Positions 17,215 to 26,542 of a stretch of DNA of 64,000 nt are shown here, piece by piece. Within the stretch, counting starts at the first letter, position 1; every line of letters begins with the position of its first letter. The stretch is from the NCBI GenBank assembly GCA_027484445.1, contig JAIXSY010000033.1, positions 210,738 to 274,737 on the forward strand, read 5' to 3'. Position numbers and translations under genes: made by a program. The stretch comes from Verrucomicrobiaceae bacterium (GTDB lineage: Bacteria; Verrucomicrobiota; Verrucomicrobiia; Verrucomicrobiales; Verrucomicrobiaceae). A model generated the notes under the pieces. It did no database searches, was not told the origin of the DNA, and saw only the letters and a list, made by a program, of their open reading frames with translations.

Positions 17215-17574
17215 ATGCCCTCCAACGTCCTCGGAACTCCTCTCAAAGCATGCTGCAACGATCCCATGACCGGCTTTTACCGTGATGGCTACTGCCGGAC
17301 AGGGCCGGATGACAAGGGCCTTCACACAGTCTGTGCGGTGATGACCGAGGAGTTTCTGAAGTTTTCCCGCTCGCGCGGCAATGACCTGACCACCCCCATG
17401 CCAGAGTATGACTTCCCCGGCCTCGAGCCTGGTGACCGCTGGTGCCTCTGTGTCGGGCGCTGGGCCGAAGCACTGGAGGTGGGTCTAGCTCCGCCGGTGA
17501 TTCTAGAAGCGACGCATGTTCATGCGCTGGAATTTGTCTCTCTAGAGGATCTCCGCGCCCACGCGGTGAGTTGA
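17215..17574 (+). CDS. DUF2237 family protein
   Basis: A 119-residue protein matching the DUF2237 pattern throughout: NVLGTPLKACCNDPMTGFYRDGYCRTGP, DKGLHTVCAVMTEEFL, FSRSRGNDLTTP and GDRWCLCVGRW, ending in LEATHVHALEFVSLEDL. Five conserved cysteines are visible. The function of the family is unknown; the conserved Cys and His may bind metal. The ATG at 17215 is chosen because conserved sequence begins there. Divergent from ispE and ending 10 bases before the convergent acpS stop. Confidence 0.9.
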   Translation: MPSNVLGTPLKACCNDPMTGFYRDGYCRTGPDDKGLHTVCAVMTEEFLKFSRSRGNDLTTPMPEYDFPGLEPGDRWCLCVGRWAEALEVGLAPPVILEATHVHALEFVSLEDLRAHAVS

Positions 17575-17584
17575 GCCGATTCAA

Positions 17585-17965
17585 TCAGATCAAAATGACC
17601 TGCGCCATCGCGAGCTCCTGCGTGTGAGTCAGGGAGAGCAAGCTACCCGTGGAACCCAAGGCCTCAGCATGCGTGCGCGCCGCCCCATGAAGCTGCAAAC
17701 TGGGCTTGCCCGAAGCCTCGCGCACCACTTCAATCTGCTGCCAATCGACTCCCTGCGACCATAGGCCCGTGCCGATGGCCTTGGCTGCGGCTTCTTTCGC
17801 CGCAAAGCGTGCCGCATAATGGATGGCAGGCTCCGCGCAGGAGTCGCAGTAAACGATCTCTGCCTGCGTGAAGGTGCGCTCCTTGAATCGAGCCCCATGG
17901 CGATCCAGCAAGCTGCGGATGCGACTCACCTCCACGAGATCAATGCCAAGGCCGACTGGTGACAT
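17585..17965 (-). CDS. acpS: Holo-[acyl-carrier-protein] synthase
   Basis: Attaches 4'-phosphopantetheine from CoA to the acyl carrier protein serine. 126 residues. The N-terminal GLGIDLVEVSRI holds the metal-binding Asp, and ARFAAKEAAAKAIGTG holds the second metal ligand (Glu in KEA). The C-terminal LSLTHTQELAMAQVIL is typical. Its start codon overlaps the stop of pdxJ by one base (TGATG), an acpS-pdxJ pairing also common in proteobacteria. Confidence 0.95.
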   Translation of the reverse strand: MSPVGLGIDLVEVSRIRSLLDRHGARFKERTFTQAEIVYCDSCAEPAIHYAARFAAKEAAAKAIGTGLWSQGVDWQQIEVVREASGKPSLQLHGAARTHAEALGSTGSLLSLTHTQELAMAQVILI

Positions 17966-18714
17966 CAGGCGTGAGGGTAGCTCATCATGGCTGCCAACAT
18001 CTCCTGCACCGCACGGCGCAGCCCGACGAAGACCGAACGTGCGACAAGGCTATGGCCGATGTTCAACTCCGCCAAATGAGGCACGATGAAGAGATCAGGA
18101 AGATTCTTGGTGGTGAGGCCATGTCCAGCGTTGACCTGCAAGCCGAGGCGATGAGCGAGCTCTGCAGCTTCTCTCAGCCGCTGGGCTTCCGCTTGGCGCT
18201 TGTCACCCAGCTCATTGGAAAAGGTGCCCGTGTGCAGTTCGATCATGCTGGCACCGACATCCTTAGAGGCCTGCACCTGCTCCAAATCAGGGTCGATGAA
18301 CATGCTAACGCGGGTGCCATTGGCCTCCAAAGCTGCGACGCTGCTCTTCAGGGCTTCTTTTTGACCTGCGACATTCAGCCCGCCTTCCGTGGTGATTTCC
18401 TCCCGGTTCTCCGGCACCATGCAGACGAAGTCAGGCCGGACTCGCAGAGCGATCTCCAGGATTTCCGCGGTGTTGCCCATTTCCAGATTCAGCAGCGTTT
18501 TGATCTCACGACGCAGCAGGAACACATCTTCATCGACGATGTGACGTCGGTCAGCCCGCAGGTGGATCGTGATGGAATGCGCCCCAGCCGCCTCGACCTC
18601 ATGCGCGGCTTGTAGGATGGAAGGTTCGACATTATGAGCGCCCAGCATGGTTCGGTAGCGGGCCTGACGTAAAGTGGCGACGTGGTCGATGTTAACACCG
18701 AGATGTAGAGGCAT
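17965..18714 (-). CDS. pdxJ: Pyridoxine 5'-phosphate synthase
   Basis: Condenses 1-deoxyxylulose 5-phosphate with 3-amino-2-oxopropyl phosphate to pyridoxine 5'-phosphate (DXP-dependent vitamin B6 pathway). 249 residues. Motifs: LGVNIDHVATLRQAR at the N-terminus, HLRADRRHI, TEGGLNV, RVSMFIDP, ELHTGTF and the C-terminal LNIGHSLVARSVFVGL. Co-transcribed with acpS through an overlapping stop/start. Confidence 0.97.
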   Translation of the reverse strand: MPLHLGVNIDHVATLRQARYRTMLGAHNVEPSILQAAHEVEAAGAHSITIHLRADRRHIVDEDVFLLRREIKTLLNLEMGNTAEILEIALRVRPDFVCMVPENREEITTEGGLNVAGQKEALKSSVAALEANGTRVSMFIDPDLEQVQASKDVGASMIELHTGTFSNELGDKRQAEAQRLREAAELAHRLGLQVNAGHGLTTKNLPDLFIVPHLAELNIGHSLVARSVFVGLRRAVQEMLAAMMSYPHA

Positions 18715-18927
18715 GGGCGGAGCTAAAAAGAGGTAGGTTGGTCTGAAGATTCACCGAGCCTGCCCCTTGCAGCAAGGAGCATCTGGTCTGAAATCCATAC
18801 GTGCCACATCACTCAGCGAGGCGTTGTGGCTGAAAAGGGCGTGGAAGTCTGGAAAGAACCCTGCTTGACTTCCCGTGATTGAAGTCGCCCTCTGCGCCTG
18901 ATTTTCGCTCCCCCTCACCCGCTCCCC

Positions 18928-19929
18928 ATGTCTGATACTGCTGCCGCTGCCGCTCTTGTGAATGGTTTTCACAAACTCAAAACTGCGCTGAGCAAGCGCA
19001 TCGTCGGGCAGGAGGCCGTGATTGAGCAAGTCTTCATCGCCATTTGCGCGGGTGGACATAGTCTTTTGGAAGGCGTGCCAGGTCTGGCCAAAACACTGCT
19101 CGTGAAATCCCTGGCAGATGCCATGCACCTGAGCTTTCGTCGTGTGCAGTTCACGCCCGATCTGATGCCTGCTGACATCACTGGCACAGAGATCATTCAG
19201 GAAGACGCGGAAACGGGCCGCAGAAAACTGGTCTTCATGCGCGGGCCGATTTTCTCCCAGATCATCCTCGCTGACGAGATCAACCGAACCCCACCCAAAA
19301 CCCAGGCTGCACTGCTGGAAGCCATGCAAGAAAAGCATGTCACCGTCGGTCAGGAAACCTTTGAATTGCCCAAGCCTTTCTTCGTGCTCGCCACACAAAA
19401 CCCTATTGAGCAAGAGGGCACTTACCCGTTGCCTGAAGCCCAAAAGGACCGCTTCCTATTCCTCATCAAAGTCGATTACCCAAGTCGGGATCAAGAGCGT
19501 GAAATCGTGGCCCGCACCACGGGCGGAGTTCAGGAAGAGATCGAGGCTGTCATCACCGCAGAAGAACTGCAGGCCGCTCAGCAGCTAGCTCGCAAGGTGC
19601 CTGTGCCTGATCATGTCACCGATTTTGTCCTCGACCTTGTTCGCGCGACACGCCCGACTGAGCCTGATGCACTGCCCTACGTGAAGGAGATGCTCGGCTG
19701 GGGTGCAGGGCCACGTGCCAGTCAGATGCTGGTCCTGGCAGGAAAAGTCCGCGCCCTCCTGCAAGGGCGCACGCATGTGACGATCGATGACATCGAAGCT
19801 CTCGCCATGCCTGCCTTGCGTCATCGCTTGGTTCCCACCTTCCACGCTGAGGCAGAAGGCATCACCGTGGACATGATCATCCAGGAACTGATCCAGAAAG
19901 TGAAAAAGACGGGAGTGAAGGCTCTCTGA
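18928..19929 (+). CDS. MoxR family AAA+ ATPase
   Basis: A 333-residue AAA_3 ATPase. Walker A is EGVPGLAKT near residue 48, Walker B is [22 protein letters not shown], sensor region [20 protein letters not shown], and a C-terminal lid domain follows. MoxR ATPases act as chaperone-like remodelers of von Willebrand A domain proteins; the DUF58 gene with a MIDAS-like motif follows 73 bases downstream on the same strand, the classic pairing. The 213-base region before it (18715-18927) shows no gene. Confidence 0.94.
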   Translation: MSDTAAAAALVNGFHKLKTALSKRIVGQEAVIEQVFIAICAGGHSLLEGVPGLAKTLLVKSLADAMHLSFRRVQFTPDLMPADITGTEIIQEDAETGRRKLVFMRGPIFSQIILADEINRTPPKTQAALLEAMQEKHVTVGQETFELPKPFFVLATQNPIEQEGTYPLPEAQKDRFLFLIKVDYPSRDQEREIVARTTGGVQEEIEAVITAEELQAAQQLARKVPVPDHVTDFVLDLVRATRPTEPDALPYVKEMLGWGAGPRASQMLVLAGKVRALLQGRTHVTIDDIEALAMPALRHRLVPTFHAEAEGITVDMIIQELIQKVKKTGVKAL

Positions 19930-20002
19930 AGTGGGTGCGGGCATGGTCCAGATCCACCCTGCTCTTCTGAACTCCATTGAATCCTGATTCAATCGCCCTC
20001 GA

Positions 20003-20896
20003 ATGGCTGCCCTTTCTGACATTCTCCATGCTGAAGACATCACAAGTCTGCAAAACCTCCAGCTCTTTGCCCGAACCGTGGTGGAAGGGTTCACGACTGG
20101 ACAGCACGCCTCACCGCACAAGGGCTTCAGCGTCGAGTTCCGCCAGCATCGGCCTTATGTGCAGGGCGATGACATCCGCCGACTGGATTGGAAGATCTTT
20201 GGCCGCGCGGACCGGTTTTACATCCGTGAATACGATGAAGAGACAAACCTGCGTGCCACCATCGTTTTGGATGCTAGCGGCAGCATGGACTATCGAGGGC
20301 AAAAGGGCATCTGGAAATTCGACTACGCGCGCAAGCTATCTGCCGCACTGGCCTATCTGCTGATGAGTCAGCAGGACGCCGTGGGCCTGATCACCTTTGA
20401 TGCGAAGGTGCGTGAGTTCATCCCCAATCGCACGCGCATCACACATCTGCACCATTTGCTGGAGACCATGATCGCAACCAAGCCCGGCCAGGAAACGACG
20501 CTCGCGCCGGTGCTGGAGTCTTTGGCACAGCGGCTGAAGCGGCGCGGCCTAGTCATTCTCATCAGCGACTTTTTTGATGATCCTGCGGCGATCCTGAAGG
20601 CCATTGGTGTTCTAAGAAAGCAAGGTCATGAGATCATCGCCATGCAGCTCTGGGATCGCGATGAGTTGGAGTTTCCCTTTGGCCAGTGGGCGCGGTTTGA
20701 GAACTTGGAGAAAGAAGATGACTTTCTCCTGCTCGATCCTGCGACGGTTCGCCAACGCTACCTCGAAGTCCGCCAAGGCTTTGAAGACCAACTCAAAGAA
20801 GGCTTTCGTAAGCATCAGGTGGACTTCCTGAAACTACCCACAGATGAGCCTCATGCAGCGGCACTGCGGAGTTATCTCGCGCTGCGGATGCGTTAG
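20003..20896 (+). CDS. DUF58 protein (MoxR partner, vWA-like)
   Basis: A 297-residue soluble protein with the DUF58 core VRPYVQGDDIRRLDWK-like sequence (seen as YVQGDDIRRLDWKIFGR) followed by a von Willebrand A-like fold with the MIDAS motif LDASGSMDY. LISDFFDDP and the C-terminal FRKHQVDFL are also typical of the family. Likely the substrate or adaptor of the upstream MoxR ATPase; the pair is common in envelope-related gene sets, often with further membrane vWA proteins that are absent here. Confidence 0.92.
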   Translation: MAALSDILHAEDITSLQNLQLFARTVVEGFTTGQHASPHKGFSVEFRQHRPYVQGDDIRRLDWKIFGRADRFYIREYDEETNLRATIVLDASGSMDYRGQKGIWKFDYARKLSAALAYLLMSQQDAVGLITFDAKVREFIPNRTRITHLHHLLETMIATKPGQETTLAPVLESLAQRLKRRGLVILISDFFDDPAAILKAIGVLRKQGHEIIAMQLWDRDELEFPFGQWARFENLEKEDDFLLLDPATVRQRYLEVRQGFEDQLKEGFRKHQVDFLKLPTDEPHAAALRSYLALRMR

Positions 20897-20976
20897 AGTC
20901 GTCGCACAATTCACAAGGCACGGTTGCATCTTCTCCAGGCATCCGCTAAGCCTCGCGCCCCGTCTTTCCTTCTGCG

Positions 20977-21837
20977 ATGAGTGAACGCATTCTTTCCATT
21001 TATGGCCCAGGACTTCTGGGCGGATCGCTCGCGCTCGCGGTGCAAGAAAGAATGCCCGAGGTGAAACTGCGCTTCTGGGCACGGCGTGAGGCCGCCCAGG
21101 CAGGCATCGCTGAGCGAGGCATTCAGGCGGAGTTTTTCACCGACCCCGTGGCGGCAGCTGCAGGTGCATCCTTGATGGTTCTGTGCACGCCTGTGGAGAC
21201 CATGCCTGATCTGGCTCGACAGATTGCCCGGGCCAGGCTGGCGGGTGACTGCCTCGTGACCGATGTGGGCAGTGTCAAAGGCAGCGTGGTGGACAGCTTG
21301 AGCCCGATCTTGGGCTCAAGGTTTGTGGGCAGCCACCCAATGGCCGGATCGGAGAAGACCGGGATCCAGGCCGCGCGAGCCGATTTGTTTCAAAACGCAG
21401 CCTGCCTGCTGACTCCCACTGCCCAAACTCAGCCACCCGACCTGCAACGACTGCGCGACTTCTGGACGGCACTCGGCTGCCGGTTGCTGGAGTTTTCTCC
21501 CCAAGAGCATGATGAGAAAGTCGCCCGCATTTCGCATCTGCCGCACATGATGGCCACCGTCACCACCTTGGCGGCACTGCGGGCAGATCCGAGCGCCGTG
21601 GCCTGCGTGGCGGGAGGGTTTCGCGACACCACCAGAGTGGCAGCGGGAGATCCTTCGCTCTGGACAGGCATTGCTGCGGGCAATCGTGCAGCACTGTCAG
21701 CACTGCTGCACGAAGCGAGCCGGACATTGGCTGAACTGACCCACTTGGTGGAAAGCGGCGACGACGAGGGCTTGCAGCGCTTCTTGACAGAGGCCAAGGC
21801 TCTCCGCGATACGGTGCCGCTGGCAGCTAAGCCTTAG
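20977..21837 (+). CDS. tyrA: Prephenate/arogenate dehydrogenase
   Basis: NAD(P)-dependent oxidative decarboxylation of prephenate (or arogenate) in tyrosine synthesis. 286 residues, without a fused chorismate mutase or ACT domain. N-terminal Rossmann loop GPGLLGGSLALA, then VTDVGSVKGSV, the substrate-binding GSHPMAGSEKTGIQAA, and SHLPHMMATV in the helical dimerisation domain. Follows the MoxR-DUF58 pair by 80 bases and is convergent with the oligopeptide-binding protein gene (10 bases between stops). Confidence 0.94.
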   Translation: MSERILSIYGPGLLGGSLALAVQERMPEVKLRFWARREAAQAGIAERGIQAEFFTDPVAAAAGASLMVLCTPVETMPDLARQIARARLAGDCLVTDVGSVKGSVVDSLSPILGSRFVGSHPMAGSEKTGIQAARADLFQNAACLLTPTAQTQPPDLQRLRDFWTALGCRLLEFSPQEHDEKVARISHLPHMMATVTTLAALRADPSAVACVAGGFRDTTRVAAGDPSLWTGIAAGNRAALSALLHEASRTLAELTHLVESGDDEGLQRFLTEAKALRDTVPLAAKP

Positions 21838-21847
21838 CCCAGAAACA

Positions 21848-23479
21848 TCAGGGCTCGAAATACCAAGCCTTGTAGCAACAATGCTCCAGCAGCGAGGCCT
21901 TGAATCCCTTCAGTTCGGGCCGGATCAATTGACTGCGCACATACCAATAAATGGGCAGTACGGGAAGCTCATCCAACAGCAAGGTTTCTGCTTCCTTGAG
22001 TAGTTCAAGACGCTTGCGTGTATCACGTTCGAGCAATGAGGCCTGCATCAGTTCATCGTAGCGGACATTGCCCCAGCCAGTTTGATTGTTGCCATTGCCC
22101 GTTTGCCAGATGCTGAGGAAGGTGAAGGGGTCCAAGTAATCCCCAACCCATCCAGCACGGCAGACATCATACTGAAGGTTTTTTTGGGAGTTCAAGTAAA
22201 CGCCCCAGTCTTGATTGGTCACGGTAACCTTGATGCCAAGATGCTTCTTCCACATTTCTTGGAGGGCCTCTGCAATGGTGCGATGAGATTCTAGCGTGTT
22301 GATGAGAATTTCAAAGTTCGGAAAACCTTTCCCTCCTGGATAGCCAGCCTCAGCTAGGCATCGACGGGCTTCTTCAGGATCAAAACGCAGCATGTCCGGC
22401 GGTGTGTAGCCCTGTCCTGCACCGGGTGGGGTAAAGCCGGTGGTTGGTTTTTGCCCACCACGCAGCACGTTGCGAATCAAACCCGCACGATCAATCGACA
22501 AAGCCAAAGCACGGCGCACCCGTTTGTCGTTCAGTGGCGGCTTGGCGACGTTGACGCGGTAAAAGTAAGTGCTGAGCAAAGCGTGCTCATGATAGAATTC
22601 AGGATGCTTTTCCCGATAAACGGGAACTTGGGCCAGCGGCAACGATTCGGTCTTGTGCAGCTGACCATCGCGAAAGGCCCTTTCTTCCGTCGCATCGCTG
22701 ACGATGGGCAGAAAGACGATCTCTTTCAGCCGCACCTGCTTCGCGTCCCAGTAATGTGGATTTTTTTCCACGGTGATGGAGTGGGTGAAGCGCCACTCTT
22801 TGAGCTGAAAGGGACCATTGCCGACCAGATTCCCTGCGCGTGTCCAGGGGGTATCACGGTCTGTCATGCGTCCGAAGCGTTCAATGACGTGTCGTGGCAC
22901 AGGATGCCATGAGTAATGACGCAGCATGGAGGGAAAGTAAGGGGCTGGTCCATCCAGCTCGACCTTCAGCGTGTGCGCATCCAGTGCTTTGACCCCGACC
23001 GTGCTGAAGTCTTGGCTTTCCCCGAGATTGAAGGCGCGAGCACCGCGCAGGGGGTAAAGCATCTCGGCATACTCAGACGCCAGTTCCGGGGAAAGAATGC
23101 GCTGCCAAGACCAAACGAAATCCTGAGCCGTTAGCGGTTGCCCATCGCTCCAGCGGGCATCTTTGCGCAGATGAAAGACCCAGGTGGTGAAGTCATCGGT
23201 GTCCCAGTGCGTTGCGACGCCAGGCCCCTGCGCATCGGGCTTCTCCACCATGCCTGCCGTTAGACCTTCAAAAAGTGCATCGAAGAGATGATGCTCAGGC
23301 ACCCCCGTGGCGATGGATGGATCCAGGGTGGCAGGTTCAGCGCCATTGCCGAGGATCAATCGACCCTCTTGTCGGGCCAAATCAATCCGCGGCAGACGCT
23401 GGGATCGAGCTTGGTGAAACCACGCCAGCCCCAGCACCAGCAAAGCGGCAAAAAAACAGCGGAAAAGCCAAGCAACCAT
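21848..23479 (-). CDS. ABC transporter substrate-binding protein, oligopeptide (OppA-like) family
   Basis: A 543-residue extracytoplasmic solute-binding protein of family 5. The N-terminus has a hydrophobic helix (about residues 3-20) that acts as signal peptide or anchor; no lipobox cysteine is evident after it. Family features: NGAEPATLDPSIATGVPEHHLFDALFEGL, WSDGQPLTAQDFVWSW, and the C-terminal GWVGDYLDPFTFLSIW region typical of oligopeptide binders. No permease or ATPase genes lie beside it, so it is an orphan binding protein. Confidence 0.9.
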   Translation of the reverse strand: MVAWLFRCFFAALLVLGLAWFHQARSQRLPRIDLARQEGRLILGNGAEPATLDPSIATGVPEHHLFDALFEGLTAGMVEKPDAQGPGVATHWDTDDFTTWVFHLRKDARWSDGQPLTAQDFVWSWQRILSPELASEYAEMLYPLRGARAFNLGESQDFSTVGVKALDAHTLKVELDGPAPYFPSMLRHYSWHPVPRHVIERFGRMTDRDTPWTRAGNLVGNGPFQLKEWRFTHSITVEKNPHYWDAKQVRLKEIVFLPIVSDATEERAFRDGQLHKTESLPLAQVPVYREKHPEFYHEHALLSTYFYRVNVAKPPLNDKRVRRALALSIDRAGLIRNVLRGGQKPTTGFTPPGAGQGYTPPDMLRFDPEEARRCLAEAGYPGGKGFPNFEILINTLESHRTIAEALQEMWKKHLGIKVTVTNQDWGVYLNSQKNLQYDVCRAGWVGDYLDPFTFLSIWQTGNGNNQTGWGNVRYDELMQASLLERDTRKRLELLKEAETLLLDELPVLPIYWYVRSQLIRPELKGFKASLLEHCCYKAWYFEP

Positions 23480-23635
23480 GGAGGTAAATCAAAGTGAGCG
23501 TGGGGGTAGCAGCGACGATTGTCAAACGCTAGGCCACGGATATCTCACGAGCGGTGGGGACGTATCCTCAACGTGCGTCCGTAGCACATTCACGGCCACA
23601 CTTGCACAATCTACCATCCCACTCCAAAACGCCCC

Positions 23636-24751
23636 ATGTCATCCACCAAGGCACGTTACATCATGATCGGCGGCTTCCTCGGAGCCGGCAAAACAACCAC
23701 TGTGGGGCGATTGGCCAAGCATTTGAGTGATCAGGGCCTGCGCGTCGGTTTGATCACCAACGATCAAGCTGGAGGTCTGGTGGACACGAAACTTCTGCGC
23801 GGCCAGGGATTTGCCACGGAGGAAATCGCAGGAGGCTGCTTCTGCTGCCGATTCAACACGCTGGTCGAAGCGGCTGCCCGCCTGAATGATGCCACGAAGC
23901 CCGATGTTTTCATCGCTGAACCCGTGGGCAGCTGCACCGATCTCGTGGCCACGGTGACCTACCCCCTGCGCCGGATGTATGGTGATTCCTTCACCATAGC
24001 GCCGCTGGCCGTGCTGGTGGATCCGGTTCGTGCACGGCGTGTTTTTGGTTTGGATGAAGGCGGCAGTTTCTCCAGCAAAGTGGCTTACATCTTCAAAAAG
24101 CAGCTCGAAGAGGCCGATGTCATCGTCATCAGCAAAAGTGATTTGCTGGATGAGAAGAAGCGTGAGGAACTAAACGCCGTTTTGAGCCGCGAGTTTCCTC
24201 ATGCCCAGGTCATCTCTGCTTCACCTCGCCATGAAACGGGGCTGGACGAACTGTATCGCACTCTCATGAGCGGTGAGCAGGCCCGGAGAAATCTCATGGC
24301 GGTAGATTATGAAGTTTATGCCGAAGGCGAAGCCCTGCTTGGCTGGCTGAATGCCACGGTCACGCTCCAGTCGGATGATGAATTTGATGCAAACCAGTTC
24401 CTCAAACAGCTCGCCTCACGTGTCCAGGCTCGCCTGCAAAGCGAAGGGGCTGAGATCGCTCACTTCAAGATGACCTTCAGTCCTGATGACGGCATTGCAG
24501 GAGAACTGGCGAGCATTAACCTCGTGCGCAGCGATTACATCCCCGAACTAGGCATGGAGCTCGATGAGCCGACCACGGGTGGTCATTTGATCCTCAACTT
24601 GAGGGCAGAAGCTGACCCTGCGGCTCTGATGGTGGCGGTGAAGGCGTCATTGGATGAGGTCAAGACAGGCTTCTTTGGACTGAATGCGGTCCTGGAGCAT
24701 GAAGAGCACTTCCGCCCAGGAAAGCCTGTGCCGACACATCGCGACGCTTGA
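23636..24751 (+). CDS. CobW/P47K-type GTPase (metal-handling G3E family)
   Basis: A 371-residue G3E GTPase. P-loop GGFLGAGKTT near residue 12, the metal-binding CxCC motif in GGCFCCRF, the Walker B-like FIAEPVGSCTD, and the guanine-specificity motif ISKSD. Members are metallochaperones for zinc, cobalt or other metals; the metal here is unknown. The C-terminal part departs from the usual CobW_C domain. An OsmC gene lies 69 bases downstream on the same strand. Confidence 0.88.
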   Translation: MSSTKARYIMIGGFLGAGKTTTVGRLAKHLSDQGLRVGLITNDQAGGLVDTKLLRGQGFATEEIAGGCFCCRFNTLVEAAARLNDATKPDVFIAEPVGSCTDLVATVTYPLRRMYGDSFTIAPLAVLVDPVRARRVFGLDEGGSFSSKVAYIFKKQLEEADVIVISKSDLLDEKKREELNAVLSREFPHAQVISASPRHETGLDELYRTLMSGEQARRNLMAVDYEVYAEGEALLGWLNATVTLQSDDEFDANQFLKQLASRVQARLQSEGAEIAHFKMTFSPDDGIAGELASINLVRSDYIPELGMELDEPTTGGHLILNLRAEADPAALMVAVKASLDEVKTGFFGLNAVLEHEEHFRPGKPVPTHRDA

Positions 24752-24820
24752 GTCGGCGGGTTATCGGATTTCGGCAAAAGCAGGCTTGCTCAGGCTGCAA
24801 GCTTTCGATAGGGACACGCC

Positions 24821-25234
24821 ATGGCCGTTTCTATCTCCATTGACTACCTCGGCGGGCTTCGCTGCCAAGCCACCCATGGTCCTTCGAAGACCCAGTTCAT
24901 CACGGATGCTCCCGTGGACAATCATGGCAAAGGCGAGTCCTTTTCCCCCACTGATCTGGTCGCCACCGCACTGGCTACCTGCATGGCCACGGTGATCAAC
25001 ATCAAGGCTAACCAAAAGGGATATGATCTCATCGGCATGAAGGTGCATGTCGAGAAACACATGAGTGAAGATTCTCCGCGCAGGATAGCTCGACTGCCTA
25101 TCACGATTGAAATTCCGCTTCCTGCAGATCACCCTGATCGCAAACTTCTAGAGGCCACGGCCCTTGGCTGTCCAGTGCATCACAGCGTTCATCCTGAGAT
25201 CGACAAGCCTGTGAGCTTTGTCTGGAATGGTTGA
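24821..25234 (+). CDS. OsmC family protein (peroxide/thiol detoxification)
   Basis: A 137-residue OsmC/Ohr-fold protein. The two redox-active cysteines are visible: TALATCMATVI and LGCPVHHSV, and FSPTDLVATAL precedes the first. Such proteins reduce organic hydroperoxides with thiol help. Ends directly next to the stop of the convergent tsaE gene with no intervening base. Confidence 0.93.
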   Translation: MAVSISIDYLGGLRCQATHGPSKTQFITDAPVDNHGKGESFSPTDLVATALATCMATVINIKANQKGYDLIGMKVHVEKHMSEDSPRRIARLPITIEIPLPADHPDRKLLEATALGCPVHHSVHPEIDKPVSFVWNG

Positions 25235-25654
25235 TCAACCGCGCGGCTGAATGACTCGACTGCCATCGGGTCGGGCCGACAAATCAAACCAGTGGGTCGA
25301 TTCTGGCATCAGTTCAGGAAAAAGATCGGCCCACTCAACAATCACGATTCCGGGTTCATCCAAGATTTCGTCCCAGCCAAGCCCGAGCACCTCCTCGGGT
25401 TTCTCCATGCGGTAAAAGTCAAAGTGAAAAACGGGCAGGCGGCCGTCGAGATACTCGTGGAGCAATGTAAAGGTCGGACTGGTGACGGCTGCCGCTGAGC
25501 CCAGTCCAGCGACGAGCCCCATCGTGATCTGAGTTTTGCCAGCACCCAGTTGACCACAAAGGGCCACGACATCCCCTGCTGACAAGGTTTGAGCCAAATC
25601 TCGGCCCCAAGCTTGGGCATCTTCAGGCGTGGGAAGAATCGTGGACAGCATCAT
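25235..25654 (-). CDS. tsaE: tRNA threonylcarbamoyladenosine biosynthesis ATPase TsaE
   Basis: P-loop ATPase of the TsaBDE complex, required for t6A37 in ANN-decoding tRNAs. 139 residues. Walker A GQLGAGKTQ, SPTFTLLHEY, and the acidic FHFDFYRM and IVIVEWADLFPE signatures. Two consecutive ATG codons open the frame. It begins directly after the thiL stop on the same strand, so the two are probably co-transcribed. Confidence 0.95.
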   Translation of the reverse strand: MMLSTILPTPEDAQAWGRDLAQTLSAGDVVALCGQLGAGKTQITMGLVAGLGSAAAVTSPTFTLLHEYLDGRLPVFHFDFYRMEKPEEVLGLGWDEILDEPGIVIVEWADLFPELMPESTHWFDLSARPDGSRVIQPRG

Positions 25655-26542
25655 TCAGCGAAAGTGATCCCAGCCTCCGCTTTTCAGCAAGCCAGACTTC
25701 GCGCCTGACGTCAGTTCGCCGATGGCGTGCAATTTGAGACCAGGGCAGAGAGCTTGGCAGTCCATGAGTGCTTGTTTTTTCACGCTCGGCGAAACGGCAA
25801 AAAGCAGATGATAATCTTCACCGTCGTGAAGCGCCTGAGGCAAGGTGCAGCCTGTAGTGATCGGGATCTTGTCGAGCCACAAGTCCCAGCCCAAACCACT
25901 AGCTGCGGCTAGCCTAGGCAGGTCTTTGGCAAGGCCATCGCTCAAGTCCATCATGGCCGTCGGCTTGAGCTTTTCGGCAATGATGAAAGCCTCCTTCACC
26001 AATGGCTGGAAGCGTAGGTGACGGCCTCGGATGGAGCCTCCCAAACAGCCGGTGACATACAGCACGTCTCCTGCCTTTGCCGCCGCACGTGTAATCCAGC
26101 GGCGGGTTGGAACATAACCGCTAAGACTCACCGTGAGGCTGAGCTGCTCACCACGTGAGGTTTCGCCACCAACGACACGCACTTCAAATTCATCTGCGAG
26201 CTTGGAGAGCCCCTGATAGATGGCTTGAACACGTTTGACCAAGGTCGAAGTCGGCGCGATCAGCGTGACCAAGGCGTGACGCGGTGTGGCAGCCATCGCC
26301 GCGAAGTCACTCAGCACTCGTGCCATAGCCTTTCGGCCTACCCAGCGTGCGGGAGTTTCAGCCGTGAAATGAACACCTTCCACAAGGGTGTCCGTCTTGA
26401 GCACCAGAGAATGCGCCCCACGAGGCAAACGCACGACCGCACAGTCATCTCCAGGGCCAATCAGCACATCCTCATCTCTTCGGAGCGTCCGTGTCAGCAG
26501 ATGGACGAGTGCGTCCTCACCGATGTCTGCCAGAGTCTTCAT
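25655..26542 (-). CDS. thiL: Thiamine-monophosphate kinase
   Basis: ATP-dependent phosphorylation of thiamine monophosphate to thiamine pyrophosphate. 295 residues. Motifs: IGPGDDCAVVRLP near the N-terminus, KTDTLVEGVHF, the SDFAAMAATP region and MMDLSDGLAKDLPRLAAASG in the ATP-binding core. Its start codon overlaps the stop of the upstream CPBP protease gene is not the case; rather its ATG at 26542 overlaps the stop of the CPBP gene whose reading ends at 26539 (ATGA), so in transcription order CPBP precedes thiL, then tsaE. Confidence 0.95.
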   Translation of the reverse strand: MKTLADIGEDALVHLLTRTLRRDEDVLIGPGDDCAVVRLPRGAHSLVLKTDTLVEGVHFTAETPARWVGRKAMARVLSDFAAMAATPRHALVTLIAPTSTLVKRVQAIYQGLSKLADEFEVRVVGGETSRGEQLSLTVSLSGYVPTRRWITRAAAKAGDVLYVTGCLGGSIRGRHLRFQPLVKEAFIIAEKLKPTAMMDLSDGLAKDLPRLAAASGLGWDLWLDKIPITTGCTLPQALHDGEDYHLLFAVSPSVKKQALMDCQALCPGLKLHAIGELTSGAKSGLLKSGGWDHFR

